In this document: positions 8,545 through 17,875 of the stretch, in pieces | Layout of the letters: every line of letters starts with the position of its first letter | How positions within the stretch are numbered: the first letter of the stretch is position 1 | NCBI GenBank assembly: GCA_041393415.1 | Contig: JAWKKE010000001.1 | Span: 868,001-932,000 of the forward strand | Direction: 5' to 3' | DNA length: 64,000 nucleotides | Origin: Thermoleophilia bacterium | GTDB lineage: Bacteria > Actinomycetota > Thermoleophilia > UBA2241 | The notes under the pieces: model-generated | The model's input: only the letters and a program-made list of their open reading frames with translations | Told to the model about the DNA's origin: nothing | Database searches by the model: none | Program-made: the position numbers and the translations under genes

Positions 8545-9360
8545 CTACGCACCGGTGGTCGGCTGTGCCTCCTCGTGCGCCGGTGCAAGACCTTCGAGCC
8601 GGAGCAACTCGCGCAAAGCGATGTCGGCAACATCCAGTTGGTCACTGTCCGGCTCGCTCGTAGTGAACAGGCGCTGAATCATGATCCCGGGGCGCCGCAA
8701 CGTGCGCGCCAACGGATGATCCTTGTGGCGCCCCATCCAACTGAACAACTCGACCGCCGTGCCGATGCTCACCATCCCGGCAACGAATGTAGCCAGCGGA
8801 CGGTCTTCCTTCCCGGCCGCACGAAGCAACATATTGCTGGCGACAGTAGTCACCGCGATAGGAGCAATCAGATTCGTCCCACAGCGAGCATGCTCCTTGT
8901 CAGCCGTCGCGGCATCCGTATCGCCCTCGTACGCCGCGATGCTCTTGTGCTCGGCGCCATGGTAGCGAGCGAGGCGCGAGTCCCGCAGCAGGAGGAAGAC
9001 GGGCGCCAGCGAGATGCCCATGGCCGCCATCTCGCGAACGAAGGGCGACCCCGACATGCGATGACGGACGACAAAAGTCCCCGCAGCACTCAACGCGGTG
9101 GCGACCAGCAACCGCGGTTCTTCCTGCGGCAGAACTGGACCGCCCGTGGCGCGACGTACCGCGGGCAAGACGGCCAACGCCTCGCCCAGCTTGATGAGAC
9201 CGCGAATGACAGGCACTTGGGACGTTGCCGCGGTGCCCGGCAATCGCGCGCGCTCCCCTGAGGCAACGTGGACGCCGTCGGGACGACGCACCGCAGCCAC
9301 CCAGTGGCGTTCGCCCTGAAGCAGCACGCCATCGCGAAGCGCCATCCCACCTAGATTCAC
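8545..9360 (-). CDS. DUF1385 (YqhQ-like) membrane protein
   Basis: A 271-residue integral membrane protein of the DUF1385 family, function unsettled. Family marks: the N-terminal GGMALRDGVLLQG, and RYHGAEHKSIAAYE followed by a Cys-Gly-Thr segment (HARCGTNLI), which may bind metal. Several hydrophobic stretches lie between residues 85 and 220. It overlaps the upstream aminotransferase gene by 4 nt, so the two are translationally coupled; that pairing gives no clear functional hint. Confidence 0.85.
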   Translation of the reverse strand: MNLGGMALRDGVLLQGERHWVAAVRRPDGVHVASGERARLPGTAATSQVPVIRGLIKLGEALAVLPAVRRATGGPVLPQEEPRLLVATALSAAGTFVVRHRMSGSPFVREMAAMGISLAPVFLLLRDSRLARYHGAEHKSIAAYEGDTDAATADKEHARCGTNLIAPIAVTTVASNMLLRAAGKEDRPLATFVAGMVSIGTAVELFSWMGRHKDHPLARTLRRPGIMIQRLFTTSEPDSDQLDVADIALRELLRLEGLAPAHEEAQPTTGA

Positions 9361-10550
9361 CGCGCGTCGCCACCTTCTGCAGCATCCATCACCTTGCGCA
9401 TGCCACGAAGTGCCTGACGGATGCGCTCGTCGTTCTCGACCAGCGCGAATCGGACGAATCCGTCCGATGCCGTACCGAACCCGATTCCGGGACTGACGGC
9501 AACCTTGGCGACTGTGAGCAACTCCTTGCTGAAGTCCAGTGACCCCATTTGGCGATACGGCTCAGGGATCGGCGCCCAAACGAACATCGTCCCTCTCGGC
9601 TTGTGTACCTGCCATCCAATTCGCGCTAGCCCGTCGCACAATGTGTCGCGTCGCTTCTCGTACACGGACGCAACCTGCGCCGGGACATCGTCGCACTCGT
9701 TGAGCGCAGTGATCGCAGCGATCTGAATCGGCTGGAACACGCCATAGTCAAGGTAGCTCTTGAGGCGCTGCAGACCAGCCACCATCGCTTGGTTGCCAAC
9801 ACAGAATCCAACACGCCAGCCGGCCATACTGTGGCTCTTGCTCAGCGACACGAACTCAACTGCAACATCCTTCGCGCCAGGTATCTCGAAGATGCTCGGT
9901 GGCTTGTATCCGTCGAAGACGAGCTCTGCATAGGCGAAGTCGTGAACAATGGCCACTTCGTTCTTCTTTGCAAAAGCGACCAGTCGTTCGAAGAAATCGA
10001 GATCCACGCAGTGTCCAGTCGGGTTGTGGGGGAAGCTCGTGAGGATGACGCGCGGACGTGGCCACGTGCGCTCGTACGCCTGCCTCAGGTCCGCGAAGAA
10101 GTCGGCTGTGTCGTGGGACAGCTGAACGCTCGTCACCTCCGCGCCCGCGAAGATGCAGCTGAACTGATGAATCGGATACGACGGTTCCGGGACGAGAGCC
10201 GTGTCGCCCGAACGAAGCAATACCCACATGAGGTGGGCAAGCCCCTCCTTCGCCCCAATTGACACCACAACCTCACGCTCGGGATCCAGTTGAACGTCGA
10301 ACCTCCGCTCGTACCAGTCCGTCAGCGCCAGACGCAGCTTCGTTATGCCGCGCGAAGCGGAATAGCGATGGTTACGCGCGTTCTGTGCCGCTTCGGACAG
10401 CTTGTCGACGATGGCCTGGGGGGTCCGGAGGTCGGGATTGCCCATGCCGAGATCGATAATGTCCTCGCCCTGTCGCCGCGCCGCCGTCTTCATGTCGTTC
10501 ACGATACTGAAGACGTAGGGCGGTAGACGGTCGATGCGGCGGAGTTCCAC
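9357..10550 (-). CDS. PLP-dependent aminotransferase class I (AlaC-like)
   Basis: A fold-type I aminotransferase of 397 aa. The N-terminus LPPYVFSIVNDMK and the GNPDLRTP motif resemble AlaC / LL-diaminopimelate aminotransferase-like enzymes. The Schiff-base Lys lies in SLSKSHSMAGWR (near residue 233), and NPTGH and the C-terminal Arg in FVRFALVEN are present. The likely reaction is pyruvate/alanine or related amino-acid transamination; the exact substrate is uncertain. The start is GTG with GGGAGG 6-7 nt upstream. It shares a 4-nt overlap with the DUF1385 gene. Confidence 0.88.
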   Translation of the reverse strand: MELRRIDRLPPYVFSIVNDMKTAARRQGEDIIDLGMGNPDLRTPQAIVDKLSEAAQNARNHRYSASRGITKLRLALTDWYERRFDVQLDPEREVVVSIGAKEGLAHLMWVLLRSGDTALVPEPSYPIHQFSCIFAGAEVTSVQLSHDTADFFADLRQAYERTWPRPRVILTSFPHNPTGHCVDLDFFERLVAFAKKNEVAIVHDFAYAELVFDGYKPPSIFEIPGAKDVAVEFVSLSKSHSMAGWRVGFCVGNQAMVAGLQRLKSYLDYGVFQPIQIAAITALNECDDVPAQVASVYEKRRDTLCDGLARIGWQVHKPRGTMFVWAPIPEPYRQMGSLDFSKELLTVAKVAVSPGIGFGTASDGFVRFALVENDERIRQALRGMRKVMDAAEGGDAR

Positions 10551-10728
10551 GCTGTCCTCCCTGAAAGAGTGTGTGGTCTGCGGTGGGGACTGGAATCAAT
10601 CAGTATGCCCGATACCAACCCCGGAGGAAAGCGACTCCCTTCTCCTCACCTCTGGCGCGCCCCGAATGCAGATGTGCCACGTCGATACAATGGGCTCCGC
10701 TCAGCCACTCTCCCCGGGAGTAGCCTCG

Positions 10729-11904
10729 GTGTTCGACTTGGACCGCGACCTGAAGCTCATGGCGCTCGCTGTGCTCTTCTACGCGTTCGCGCTCGGCCTC
10801 TACTTGCGACTGCTCTCGACCTTCGCCCTAAATCTGGGCGCGAGCGGCTTCCACGTCGGCCTCATGAATGCGACGATGCTCGTGGTCGTAATGCTCAGCG
10901 CCGCGCCCGGCGCGTGGGCGGCCCAGCGCTTCCAACTCAAACCCGTCATTGTCGCTGTGTGGTGGGTGGGCGCGCTCATCCCCCTGTGCTTCATGCTGGC
11001 GCCCAGCTGGCCCTGGCTCTTCGTGGGCTACGCCGTCTCCGGCATGGCCTTTGCCAACAATCCGGCAATGAAGTCGTACATCTTCCTGAAATCCGAGCCG
11101 GCACGAGCGGCGCGCAACTTCGCTGTGCTCTACGGCGTCTACCCGCTCGGATTGACAGTTGCACCCCTGCTTGGGGGCCTCGCGGCCGACCGACTGGGCA
11201 TGCGCACCGTCTTCGCCGCCAGCATCGTCCTCTACGTTCTCTCAGCAACAACCGCTTCACTCATTCGCGACACGCCCTATCACGCCTCCGACACGCCGTG
11301 GACGCTCGCCACTCTTTGGAACACCCGACGCTTCCGTCGCTACGTCATCTTCTTCTTCATTGGCTACTTCGCCGTCTATCTAGGCCAGGACTTCGTGAAC
11401 CCGTTTCTCGCGCAGGTGCACAACCAGAGCTTCCTTGCTCTCGGCGTGTACTCTTCACTCACCGCCGTGGGCACTACATTGCTCACATTCGCCATGGGGC
11501 GACTCACCGATACACGCGGTCCCCGCGCAGGCATGACTGGCGTGCTCGCCGCTCTGGTGCTCGGCAGCATCGTGCTGCTCATCGGATCAAGCACTGTCGC
11601 ATGGGGAGTGGCGGCATTCGCCCTGGGCGCCTGTGACGCCCTTCGCTACCTCGCCAACGGCATGGTCGGCGCATCGTTCCGCGGCGTACCCCTCGCATGG
11701 GGTTACGCCGTATTCGATACGGCAATGGGCGTCCCCATGATTCTGGGGGCAGTCTTCGGCGGCCTACTGTATCGGTACTCAGCCGATGCGCCCTTCATCG
11801 TCATTGGTTCGGTTGCCGCAGTGCTGCTTCTCCTCCTCGCCGTCGCCGACAAGACAGGAGATGCAGGCGAAGGAGGGGCGATCCCCACTGCCGGGGAAGA
11901 CTAG
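10729..11904 (+). CDS. MFS transporter
   Basis: A 391-residue major facilitator with about 12 membrane helices and short loops; the substrate is not recognisable. The loop after helix 2 is degenerate (AAQRFQLKP) and a second GRLTDTRGPRAG loop lies between helices 8 and 9. I choose GTG at 10729 because GGGAG at 10716-10720 lies 8 nt upstream and the first helix starts soon after it. An ATG at 10690 in the same frame has no SD. Divergent from the aminotransferase gene. Confidence 0.8.
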   Translation: MFDLDRDLKLMALAVLFYAFALGLYLRLLSTFALNLGASGFHVGLMNATMLVVVMLSAAPGAWAAQRFQLKPVIVAVWWVGALIPLCFMLAPSWPWLFVGYAVSGMAFANNPAMKSYIFLKSEPARAARNFAVLYGVYPLGLTVAPLLGGLAADRLGMRTVFAASIVLYVLSATTASLIRDTPYHASDTPWTLATLWNTRRFRRYVIFFFIGYFAVYLGQDFVNPFLAQVHNQSFLALGVYSSLTAVGTTLLTFAMGRLTDTRGPRAGMTGVLAALVLGSIVLLIGSSTVAWGVAAFALGACDALRYLANGMVGASFRGVPLAWGYAVFDTAMGVPMILGAVFGGLLYRYSADAPFIVIGSVAAVLLLLLAVADKTGDAGEGGAIPTAGED

Positions 11905-11970
11905 AGAACGAGATGCATCGTGCGAGCGCGGCCGTCACAAGCAGCGGCCGCTCACCGACAGGAGGCCGCT

Positions 11971-12372
11971 GTGAGCTTCTTCGACAACGTAAGAGCCAAG
12001 GCAAGCGACTTGGCCGCGGACGCTGAACGCGCCGGGCGAGTGGGTGCGGCACAAACCAAGATTGCCGTCCTCCAGCAAGACCTGAAGAATGCGGAACGAG
12101 AGCTCGGGCAGGCAGCGTTTGCACTAATCGATCGCGGCCAGATCACCCATCCAGAACTGGCGGCGGCCACTGAGGCCGTGCGCGAAGCCCAGCGCGCGAT
12201 CAGCGCGAAGGAGGCAGAGATCGCGGATCTGAAGGCGACCGGCCACCCGGCAACCAACACCGACGCTGCGGCGTCAGTGACTCCTCCCCCGCCGACGACC
12301 ACGCTCGGCCCCCCCGCTGTGGCCCCAGACAACGCTCCGCCGACCCCGCACGTCGAGACCTCCCGCCCTTAG
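11971..12372 (+). CDS. Coiled-coil protein with Pro-rich tail
   Basis: A 133-residue soluble protein starting at GTG 11971, with GGAGG 5 nt upstream. Residues about 1-90 are Ala/Glu-rich helices with heptad character, including an AQTKIAVLQQDLKNAERELGQ-like stretch. The last 40 residues are low-complexity Pro/Thr/Ala. It resembles small zinc-ribbon-associated coiled-coil proteins but has no Cys pairs here. I do not recognise a function. 66 nt downstream of the MFS gene. Confidence 0.6.
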   Translation: MSFFDNVRAKASDLAADAERAGRVGAAQTKIAVLQQDLKNAERELGQAAFALIDRGQITHPELAAATEAVREAQRAISAKEAEIADLKATGHPATNTDAAASVTPPPPTTTLGPPAVAPDNAPPTPHVETSRP

Positions 12373-12496
12373 ATGAAGCTCGCTCTTCCGCGTGTCTGCA
12401 GATTGTCGTCATCAGAGAAGGATCGTTATCGCTGTCCTCAGAGATGCGGTCTGATAGCCTGATCGGCATAACCCCAAGCGAGATCAGGCGGTCACC

Positions 12497-13477
12497 ATGG
12501 AGCCACCGTTGAGCCACACACCCATCCACAGCCTGTCCTCCGGGCAGACCGTGGATGGGTGCTACTCATGCGCCGAGGTCGAGACAGCGTCCGACCGCAA
12601 CGGCAAGACATTTCTAAGGCTGCGACTACGCGATGCTTCCGGTGAAGTGAAGGCGATCCACTTCGATCCGAGCGACGAGGCAATGACACTCGAAGCAGGT
12701 AACGTCGCTGTTGTCTGCGGAACCTACAGCGTCCACCCTCAATTCGGTCCACAAATCCAGGTGCGCCGCCTCCGTGTTGCAGACCCGGGCGAGTACGATG
12801 CCTCTGATCTCGTACCGGTATCTCCAATCGACGTTGGAGAACTGAACGAGCGCCTCCACGCTCTCATCGACTCAGTCGACGAGCCCAACCTCAGGGCACT
12901 TCTGGAGCGCACCTTCGACGGGAGCAGGGAACCCGGAGCCACATTCGGACTCGCTCCGGCAGCCATCCGCCACCATCATGCCTACCGCTACGGGCTACTC
13001 GAACACTCTGTTGCCGTCGCCGAAGTCGCCAGCGACGCGGCGTCACGACTCACGTCGGTCGACCGGGGATTGACAGTCGCGGGCGCGCTTCTCCATGACA
13101 TCGGGAAGACCCAGACGTACACGAGCCACTGCCTTCTCCCGCTCATGACAGACCGAGGACGTCTCCACGGTGAGATCGTGATAGGCCTGCAGATCGTTCA
13201 GGATCTCATCGCCGAAGTGCCTGAATTCCCAAGCGAGACGTCGCTCAAGCTCGTCCATATCGTTGCCTCACACCATGGCATGCGCGAAAAGGGTAGCCCA
13301 GTGATCCCCATGACCAGAGAGGCAGTCATCGTCCACTACTGCGACGACATGACGGCACGCATCGCAGCAATTGACGAGGCCGAGCGCTCGACTCCGGAAT
13401 CGGATGCCTGGTCTGCTCGCATTCCGATGATCGACGCCGCAGCCTATCTAGGCCGCGAGGAAGGCCGAGAGGAGTAG
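12497..13477 (+). CDS. OB-fold/HD-domain 3'-5' exoribonuclease (YhaM-like)
   Basis: Resembles YhaM/CbF1, a 3'-to-5' exonuclease acting on RNA and single-stranded DNA. An N-terminal OB-fold nucleic-acid-binding domain (about 15-95) is followed by a metal-dependent HD domain: HHHAYRYGLLEH supplies His ligands (about residue 160) and ALLHDIGK is the HD pair (about 195). IVASHHGM supplies the later His. 326 aa is close to YhaM length. Stands alone, convergent with the GGDEF/EAL gene. Confidence 0.85.
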   Translation: MEPPLSHTPIHSLSSGQTVDGCYSCAEVETASDRNGKTFLRLRLRDASGEVKAIHFDPSDEAMTLEAGNVAVVCGTYSVHPQFGPQIQVRRLRVADPGEYDASDLVPVSPIDVGELNERLHALIDSVDEPNLRALLERTFDGSREPGATFGLAPAAIRHHHAYRYGLLEHSVAVAEVASDAASRLTSVDRGLTVAGALLHDIGKTQTYTSHCLLPLMTDRGRLHGEIVIGLQIVQDLIAEVPEFPSETSLKLVHIVASHHGMREKGSPVIPMTREAVIVHYCDDMTARIAAIDEAERSTPESDAWSARIPMIDAAAYLGREEGREE

Positions 13478-13511
13478 AGCCAACGTCCGCACCAACGAAC
13501 CGGAGTGAAGA

Positions 13512-15926
13512 CTAGACGTCAAGAATCGCGTCGGCCTCTCCCTCGCCGACAACAACCACTTCTGCAATGAATCCGGGATCCACCAGGAGGTCCCTAAACG
13601 CCCCTGACGGCAGCGGCTTGGAAAACAGGTATCCCTGACCGATGTCGCAACCCATCGCCTGAACGATGCGGAGCTGACCGACCGTCTCGAGCCCTTCGGC
13701 AACCACGAGCAGGCCCAGACTGTGCGCCAACTCATTAACAGCCTTCACGATGGCTGCCGCCGAAGCATCCGTTTCGAGTCGTGATACAAACGAGCGGTCG
13801 ATCTTGACCGCCTGAATCGGAAGCTGATGCAGGTGACTCAAGGACGAGTAGCCGGTTCCGAAATCATCCAATGCCACCGTGACGCCAAGCTGACGGAGAC
13901 GCATGAGGATCTGCGTCATGCGCGACGCGTCACCTAGAATGGCCGTCTCGGTGAGTTCGATCTCGAGTGAGGCTGGCGACAGCCCACTGCTCTCGCACGC
14001 CCTGGTGAGATGAGGCAGGAACTCGGGGCTGTGCAGGTGGAGTGGCGAGACGTTGACCGCGAGTCGGATGCGTCGACCGCTCAGAGCGCACCAGGTCGTT
14101 GCCTCCTTGCTGGACGCCGTGATCCCCAGTCCATCGAGGCGTCCAACCAGTCCGATCTCTTCAGCAAGAGGGATGAACTCCGCTGGAGATACGATGCCGC
14201 GTTCAGGGTGCACCCAGCGCATGAGCGCCTCCGCGCCGCAGATGAGACCCGTCCGCAAATCGACTTGGGGCTGATAGAACACGTGAAACTGGCCCTCGCT
14301 GAGGGCCAGGCGAAGCTCTCGCTCGCGACGGATCCGATTTGCGACTTTGATGTTCATCGTTGGATCGTGGAACTGGCACGTGTCGCGACCAAGGCTCTTG
14401 GCCCGTCGCATGGCGATAGCCGCGTTGTCCAGAAGCGCCTGCGCGTCGCGCGTGTCGGACGAATAGGAAGCGAACCCCAGGCTGGCGGTAGCCTGCAGCA
14501 CTTCCCCGTCAACTTCCCAGGGCTCTCGAAACGCTTCCTGAATGCGCTCCGCTACGGTCACTGCTGCATTCAACCGATCAGCTTGGATCGTGAGGAGCGC
14601 AAACTCGTCGCCGCCGATGCGCGCCAGCGTGTCGCTTCGCTTCAGCAGGGGCTGCAGCCGCAGCACGATGCCCTTCAACAACTTGTCGCCGGCCGGGGAA
14701 CCAAGCGATTCGTTCACCGCACGGAAGTTGTCGATATTGAGCACGGCAACGGTCACCTTCTTGCCGCCGCGCGGAGTCCGTTCGATGGCCTGCTGAATCC
14801 GATCTAGCAGGAGCCTGCGATTGGCGAGACCTGTCAGCGGATCGTAGAAGGCCAAACGTTCAACGAGTTCCTCCCCTTGCTTGCGATCCGTCAGATCGGT
14901 CAAGACGCCAATGCCACCAGTGACTTCGTGGTGAGTACCCAGGAGGGGCGACGCCGTGAAGCTGATCCACTTCTCTCGACTGCCGGTTGGACCAGGCGCA
15001 GAACCCTCAAAGGATCCGACGTTTCCCCTCAGGGCTTCTTCCATTGCCGCTCTCGCCCGTTGATCCCCCTCGAGGCTGTAGTTCATCCCCACAATGCTGT
15101 CTCGTGCGATCCCCGAGATCTCCGCGAAGCGCTCGTTGCACTCAGTGACCACGGAATCAGTATCGAACAGCATGATGCCGGCAGGCGCGTTCTCGAAGAG
15201 AACTCGAGTCTGCTGCTCGGCCGCCGCCAGAGCCTCCTGGATCTGGCCCCTCTCTTTGTCCGCTCGGCGATACGCCGCGCGTCCACGCTCGAGATCCTCC
15301 GTGGTCGTGTTCAGCGCGGCCGCAGTCCACTCCAAGTAGCTGGCACCGATCCACGACATCATCGCGACGCCAAATAGGCCCAAGGTCATCTGGAGATCGA
15401 GGTGAAAAGGGGTGCCGTGCTGAACATTGAGAAGTGAGAATGAGAGCGAGGACACCGCCGCAGCAATGAAGCCAGCCGATGGTCGCAACACAAACGCCGC
15501 GACAATCGCCGGCTCGACGAAGAGCACGTTCATGAGCGATGGCTCAGTGTGTAAGAAGAAGGCCACCAACCCAACGGACATCACGGCAAGATGGAGGAGA
15601 GCCGCGATCGTAACGTGACCCATCCGGCATACTAACCAAATCGCAATGATCGCAGCGCAGAACACCAGACTCGTGACTGCATTGTAGGCGCCATGCTCAA
15701 CATCGCGAGCGAGCCACATCCAGGTGTCGACAACGAGGAACGGGATTCCGCCAACAAGCAGGGCTGCGTTGAACAACGTGAGAATCCGCGCTCGACGCTG
15801 AACATCTGAACCGCCTACGGAGAGAAAGACGCCACCAAGCCGCGCGGCCGCCAGCATTCGCCAGCGGCCTTTCTTGTCTCCCCGCTCGGACGCACGTGTG
15901 ATCGATTGATTGGCAACTTCATCCAC
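13512..15926 (-). CDS. Membrane PAS-GGDEF-EAL cyclic-di-GMP protein
   Basis: Likely makes and/or breaks cyclic di-GMP in response to a membrane or PAS signal. Order: about six membrane helices (residues 45-200), a short coiled linker (205-240), PAS (about 240-350), GGDEF domain with intact GGDEF at 438-442, and EAL domain with intact EAL at 566-568 followed by VNVSPLHLHS and DDFGTGYSS metal/catalytic motifs. The inhibitory RxxD site is altered: Lys occupies the Arg position at 429. Both catalytic motifs are intact, so either activity is possible. GTG start. Single gene. Confidence 0.93.
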   Translation of the reverse strand: MDEVANQSITRASERGDKKGRWRMLAAARLGGVFLSVGGSDVQRRARILTLFNAALLVGGIPFLVVDTWMWLARDVEHGAYNAVTSLVFCAAIIAIWLVCRMGHVTIAALLHLAVMSVGLVAFFLHTEPSLMNVLFVEPAIVAAFVLRPSAGFIAAAVSSLSFSLLNVQHGTPFHLDLQMTLGLFGVAMMSWIGASYLEWTAAALNTTTEDLERGRAAYRRADKERGQIQEALAAAEQQTRVLFENAPAGIMLFDTDSVVTECNERFAEISGIARDSIVGMNYSLEGDQRARAAMEEALRGNVGSFEGSAPGPTGSREKWISFTASPLLGTHHEVTGGIGVLTDLTDRKQGEELVERLAFYDPLTGLANRRLLLDRIQQAIERTPRGGKKVTVAVLNIDNFRAVNESLGSPAGDKLLKGIVLRLQPLLKRSDTLARIGGDEFALLTIQADRLNAAVTVAERIQEAFREPWEVDGEVLQATASLGFASYSSDTRDAQALLDNAAIAMRRAKSLGRDTCQFHDPTMNIKVANRIRRERELRLALSEGQFHVFYQPQVDLRTGLICGAEALMRWVHPERGIVSPAEFIPLAEEIGLVGRLDGLGITASSKEATTWCALSGRRIRLAVNVSPLHLHSPEFLPHLTRACESSGLSPASLEIELTETAILGDASRMTQILMRLRQLGVTVALDDFGTGYSSLSHLHQLPIQAVKIDRSFVSRLETDASAAAIVKAVNELAHSLGLLVVAEGLETVGQLRIVQAMGCDIGQGYLFSKPLPSGAFRDLLVDPGFIAEVVVVGEGEADAILDV

Positions 15927-15992
15927 GACTGCCCATGCTCTCTCTCGACTTCCCGAGGGGATGCCGACAGGGTTATCGGCTCAAACCTCAAT

Positions 15993-16018
15993 CCTCATGA
16001 GTCCCGAGAAGCATGAGG
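15993..16018 (-). terminator. Possible terminator hairpin after the oxoamine synthase gene
   Basis: The arms CCTCATG (15993-15999) and CATGAGG (16012-16018) can form a 7-bp stem 10 nt after the stop codon of the minus-strand gene. There is no T-tract, so confidence is low. Confidence 0.35.
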
Positions 16019-16027
16019 GCATGCGAG

Positions 16028-17245
16028 CTAAATGACGCCGTGAGCGCGTCCCAGATCCTCCAGATTCGCGACAAGTCGATCGAGATGCTGTCTCTCGTGA
16101 GTCGCCATCAGCGTCACTCTGATCCTGCTTTGGCCGCGCGCAACGGCCGGCCACTTCACGCACGGAGCGAAGATGCCTCGAGCGTAGAGCTCTCGCGAGA
16201 TCCGCTCCGCCGTCTCGTCATCTCCAATGAGGATGGGGACAATTGGCGTCTCACTTCCCAGCGTATCGAACCCAAGGGCATTCATGTGCCGCACCAGATA
16301 GTCGCGGTTCTCCCAAAGACGCTGTCGCCTTTCCGGCTCTCGCGCCGCGATCTCCATCGCCTTCATGATTCCGGCGACGATGCACGGCGGCAATGATCCC
16401 GAGAACATGTATGGACGCGCCGCCCAGCGAAGGTACTCGACCACTTCGTCACTCGCCGCCACGAAGCCGCCGATAGCTCCGAACGACTTCGAGTACGTGC
16501 CCATTTGAAGGATGTCACCGGCAGGCTGTAGTCCGAAGTGCTCCAGCGTCCCCTTTCCCGAAGCACCGAGCACCCCTGTGGCGTGAGCATCGTCGACCAT
16601 GACAGATGCGCCGTACTGACGAGCGAGATCGAGAATCTCCGGGAGAGGCGCAATGTCGCCGTCCATGCTGAAGATGCCATCTGTTACCACGAGAACGCGT
16701 CGGTCACGATTCTGCTTCAACTTCTCGGCCAGCATGTCCATGTCGCCGTGGTTGTAGTACGCGGTCTTGGCTCGTGACGCGTGACAGCCATCGATGATAC
16801 TTGCGTGATTGAGTGAGTCGGATATGACCGTGGCGCTCTGGCTGGTGCTCAGCGGCACGCCACACATCCGCGCGAAATGGGGAACGTACCCGAAAGCAGC
16901 AATACTTCCTTCTGCCGCCATGAACCCTGTTGAGAAGGCCGCTGCGGCTTCGCTACCCTTGAGCTGAGCGGTGGCCGCTTCCAGAGCCACGTGGCGATCG
17001 GTGGTGCCGGAGATGACACGTGAGCCATTGGCACCAAGACCATAGATCTCGAGAGCGTCTGCCACCGCCGACTTCACCTCGGGATGCCCAGCCAGCCCCA
17101 GATAGTTGCTTGAGCAGAAGAGGATCACCTCATGACCGTCGGCATCGCGCACGATCGGGTTGGTTGAAGCACCCTGGATCACACGGACTTCAGGGAAGAT
17201 CCCCTCCGCTTGACCTAACTCAACGTACTCCTCAATTGCACGCAC
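16028..17245 (-). CDS. Alpha-oxoamine synthase (Kbl/BioF family)
   Basis: PLP enzyme joining an amino acid to an acyl-CoA with loss of CO2; either glycine C-acetyltransferase (2-amino-3-ketobutyrate CoA ligase) or 8-amino-7-oxononanoate synthase type. Seen: NYLGLAGHP, GSRVISGT, SDSLNHASIIDG, VDDAHATGVLG and the PLP Lys in GTYSKSFGAIGG (about residue 253). The start is GTG at 17245, because AAGGAGGGG lies 5 nt upstream; an in-frame GTG at 17272 lies before that SD. 405 aa. No tdh or bio genes are adjacent, so the substrate stays open. Confidence 0.85.
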   Translation of the reverse strand: MRAIEEYVELGQAEGIFPEVRVIQGASTNPIVRDADGHEVILFCSSNYLGLAGHPEVKSAVADALEIYGLGANGSRVISGTTDRHVALEAATAQLKGSEAAAAFSTGFMAAEGSIAAFGYVPHFARMCGVPLSTSQSATVISDSLNHASIIDGCHASRAKTAYYNHGDMDMLAEKLKQNRDRRVLVVTDGIFSMDGDIAPLPEILDLARQYGASVMVDDAHATGVLGASGKGTLEHFGLQPAGDILQMGTYSKSFGAIGGFVAASDEVVEYLRWAARPYMFSGSLPPCIVAGIMKAMEIAAREPERRQRLWENRDYLVRHMNALGFDTLGSETPIVPILIGDDETAERISRELYARGIFAPCVKWPAVARGQSRIRVTLMATHERQHLDRLVANLEDLGRAHGVI

Positions 17246-17347
17246 AGCGCCCCTCCTTGCGTTGGCTGTCACCCTAGCGCGAACAACCCGCGGAATACGC
17301 TGGGCTGAAGAGGCCAGTGCACTCCCCGATGTTTGTCATATCGGACT

Positions 17348-17797
17348 CTACACCCAAATCTCTCTGGCTAAGCGAAGAACATCAGCTGCGTGTCCCTTCA
17401 CGGTTACATTGTGATAGACCTGGCGAATCGTACCATCCGGATCAATCAGCCATGTCGTTCGCTTCGCGACGCCGACCAAAGGCCGCGCTACTCCAAAAGC
17501 AGACGCCACGACATGCTCTCCGGAATCACTGATGAGAGGCATACGTAGCCCGTGCTTTTCGGCCCAGCGTTGATTGGCTTGCGGCGTATCGACGCTTGCA
17601 CCCACCACATCGACATCGAGTCGCGCGAACTCGTCGAGGAGACCGTTGAACTCAACGGCTTCAGTCGTTCACCCCGAGGTGTTCGCCTTTGGATAGAAGA
17701 ACAACACCGTGCGCCGGCCTGGTGCGCCGAGACTGTACTCGCGGCCGTCGTACGACGTTCCCACGACGGCGGGTGCCTTGTCACCCGACTGCAGCAT
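17348..17797 (-). CDS. Peroxiredoxin (Bcp/PrxQ type), candidate selenoprotein
   Basis: A 149-residue thiol-peroxidase-family protein read through an in-frame TGA at codon 43 (17669-17671). Before the TGA are LFFYPKANTSG and after it TTEAVEFNGLLDEF; in PrxQ/Bcp proteins this exact position is the peroxidatic Cys (NTPGCTxEA), so the residue is most likely selenocysteine. The resolving Cys five residues on is replaced by Val, implying a 1-Cys type mechanism with an external reductant. The rest of the fold is intact (VVGASVDTPQANQRWAEKHGL, LIDPDGTIRQVY). The ATG at 17797 has AAGGAGG upstream. Alternatives are a nonsense mutation or a base error; the downstream hairpin argues against both. Confidence 0.82.
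17642..17659 (-). promoter_or_regulatory. Candidate bacterial SECIS hairpin
   Basis: Read on the minus strand, 9 nt after the UGA begins GCCGTTG-AGTT-CAACGGT: a 7-bp stem (six Watson-Crick pairs and one outer G-U) with loop AGUU. 16 nt separate the UGA from the loop, and G is the second loop base. This fits the general bacterial SECIS model (apical loop 16-37 nt from the UGA, a G in the first two loop bases). SelB binding is inferred. Confidence 0.7.
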
Positions 17798-17875
17798 CTC
17801 TCCTCCTTGTTCGCGCAGACGAGGCATGTCGGTGCCACACGAGCGTAGTCCGCAACACACATCGCCTGCGTCAGC

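Noticed and set aside
10569..11636. A plus-strand frame of about 355 codons overlapping the MFS gene
   Set aside because: Its Arg/His-rich translation has no membrane helices, while the other frame gives a coherent 12-helix transporter.
16028..17245. Calling the oxoamine synthase bioF
   Set aside because: No bio genes adjacent and no residue seen that separates BioF from Kbl or related acyl-CoA:amino acid enzymes.
17669..17671. Reading the TGA in the peroxiredoxin as an ordinary nonsense mutation (pseudogene)
   Set aside because: The stop falls exactly on the active-site Cys position, both halves are well conserved and in frame, and a SECIS-like hairpin follows. It cannot be fully excluded.
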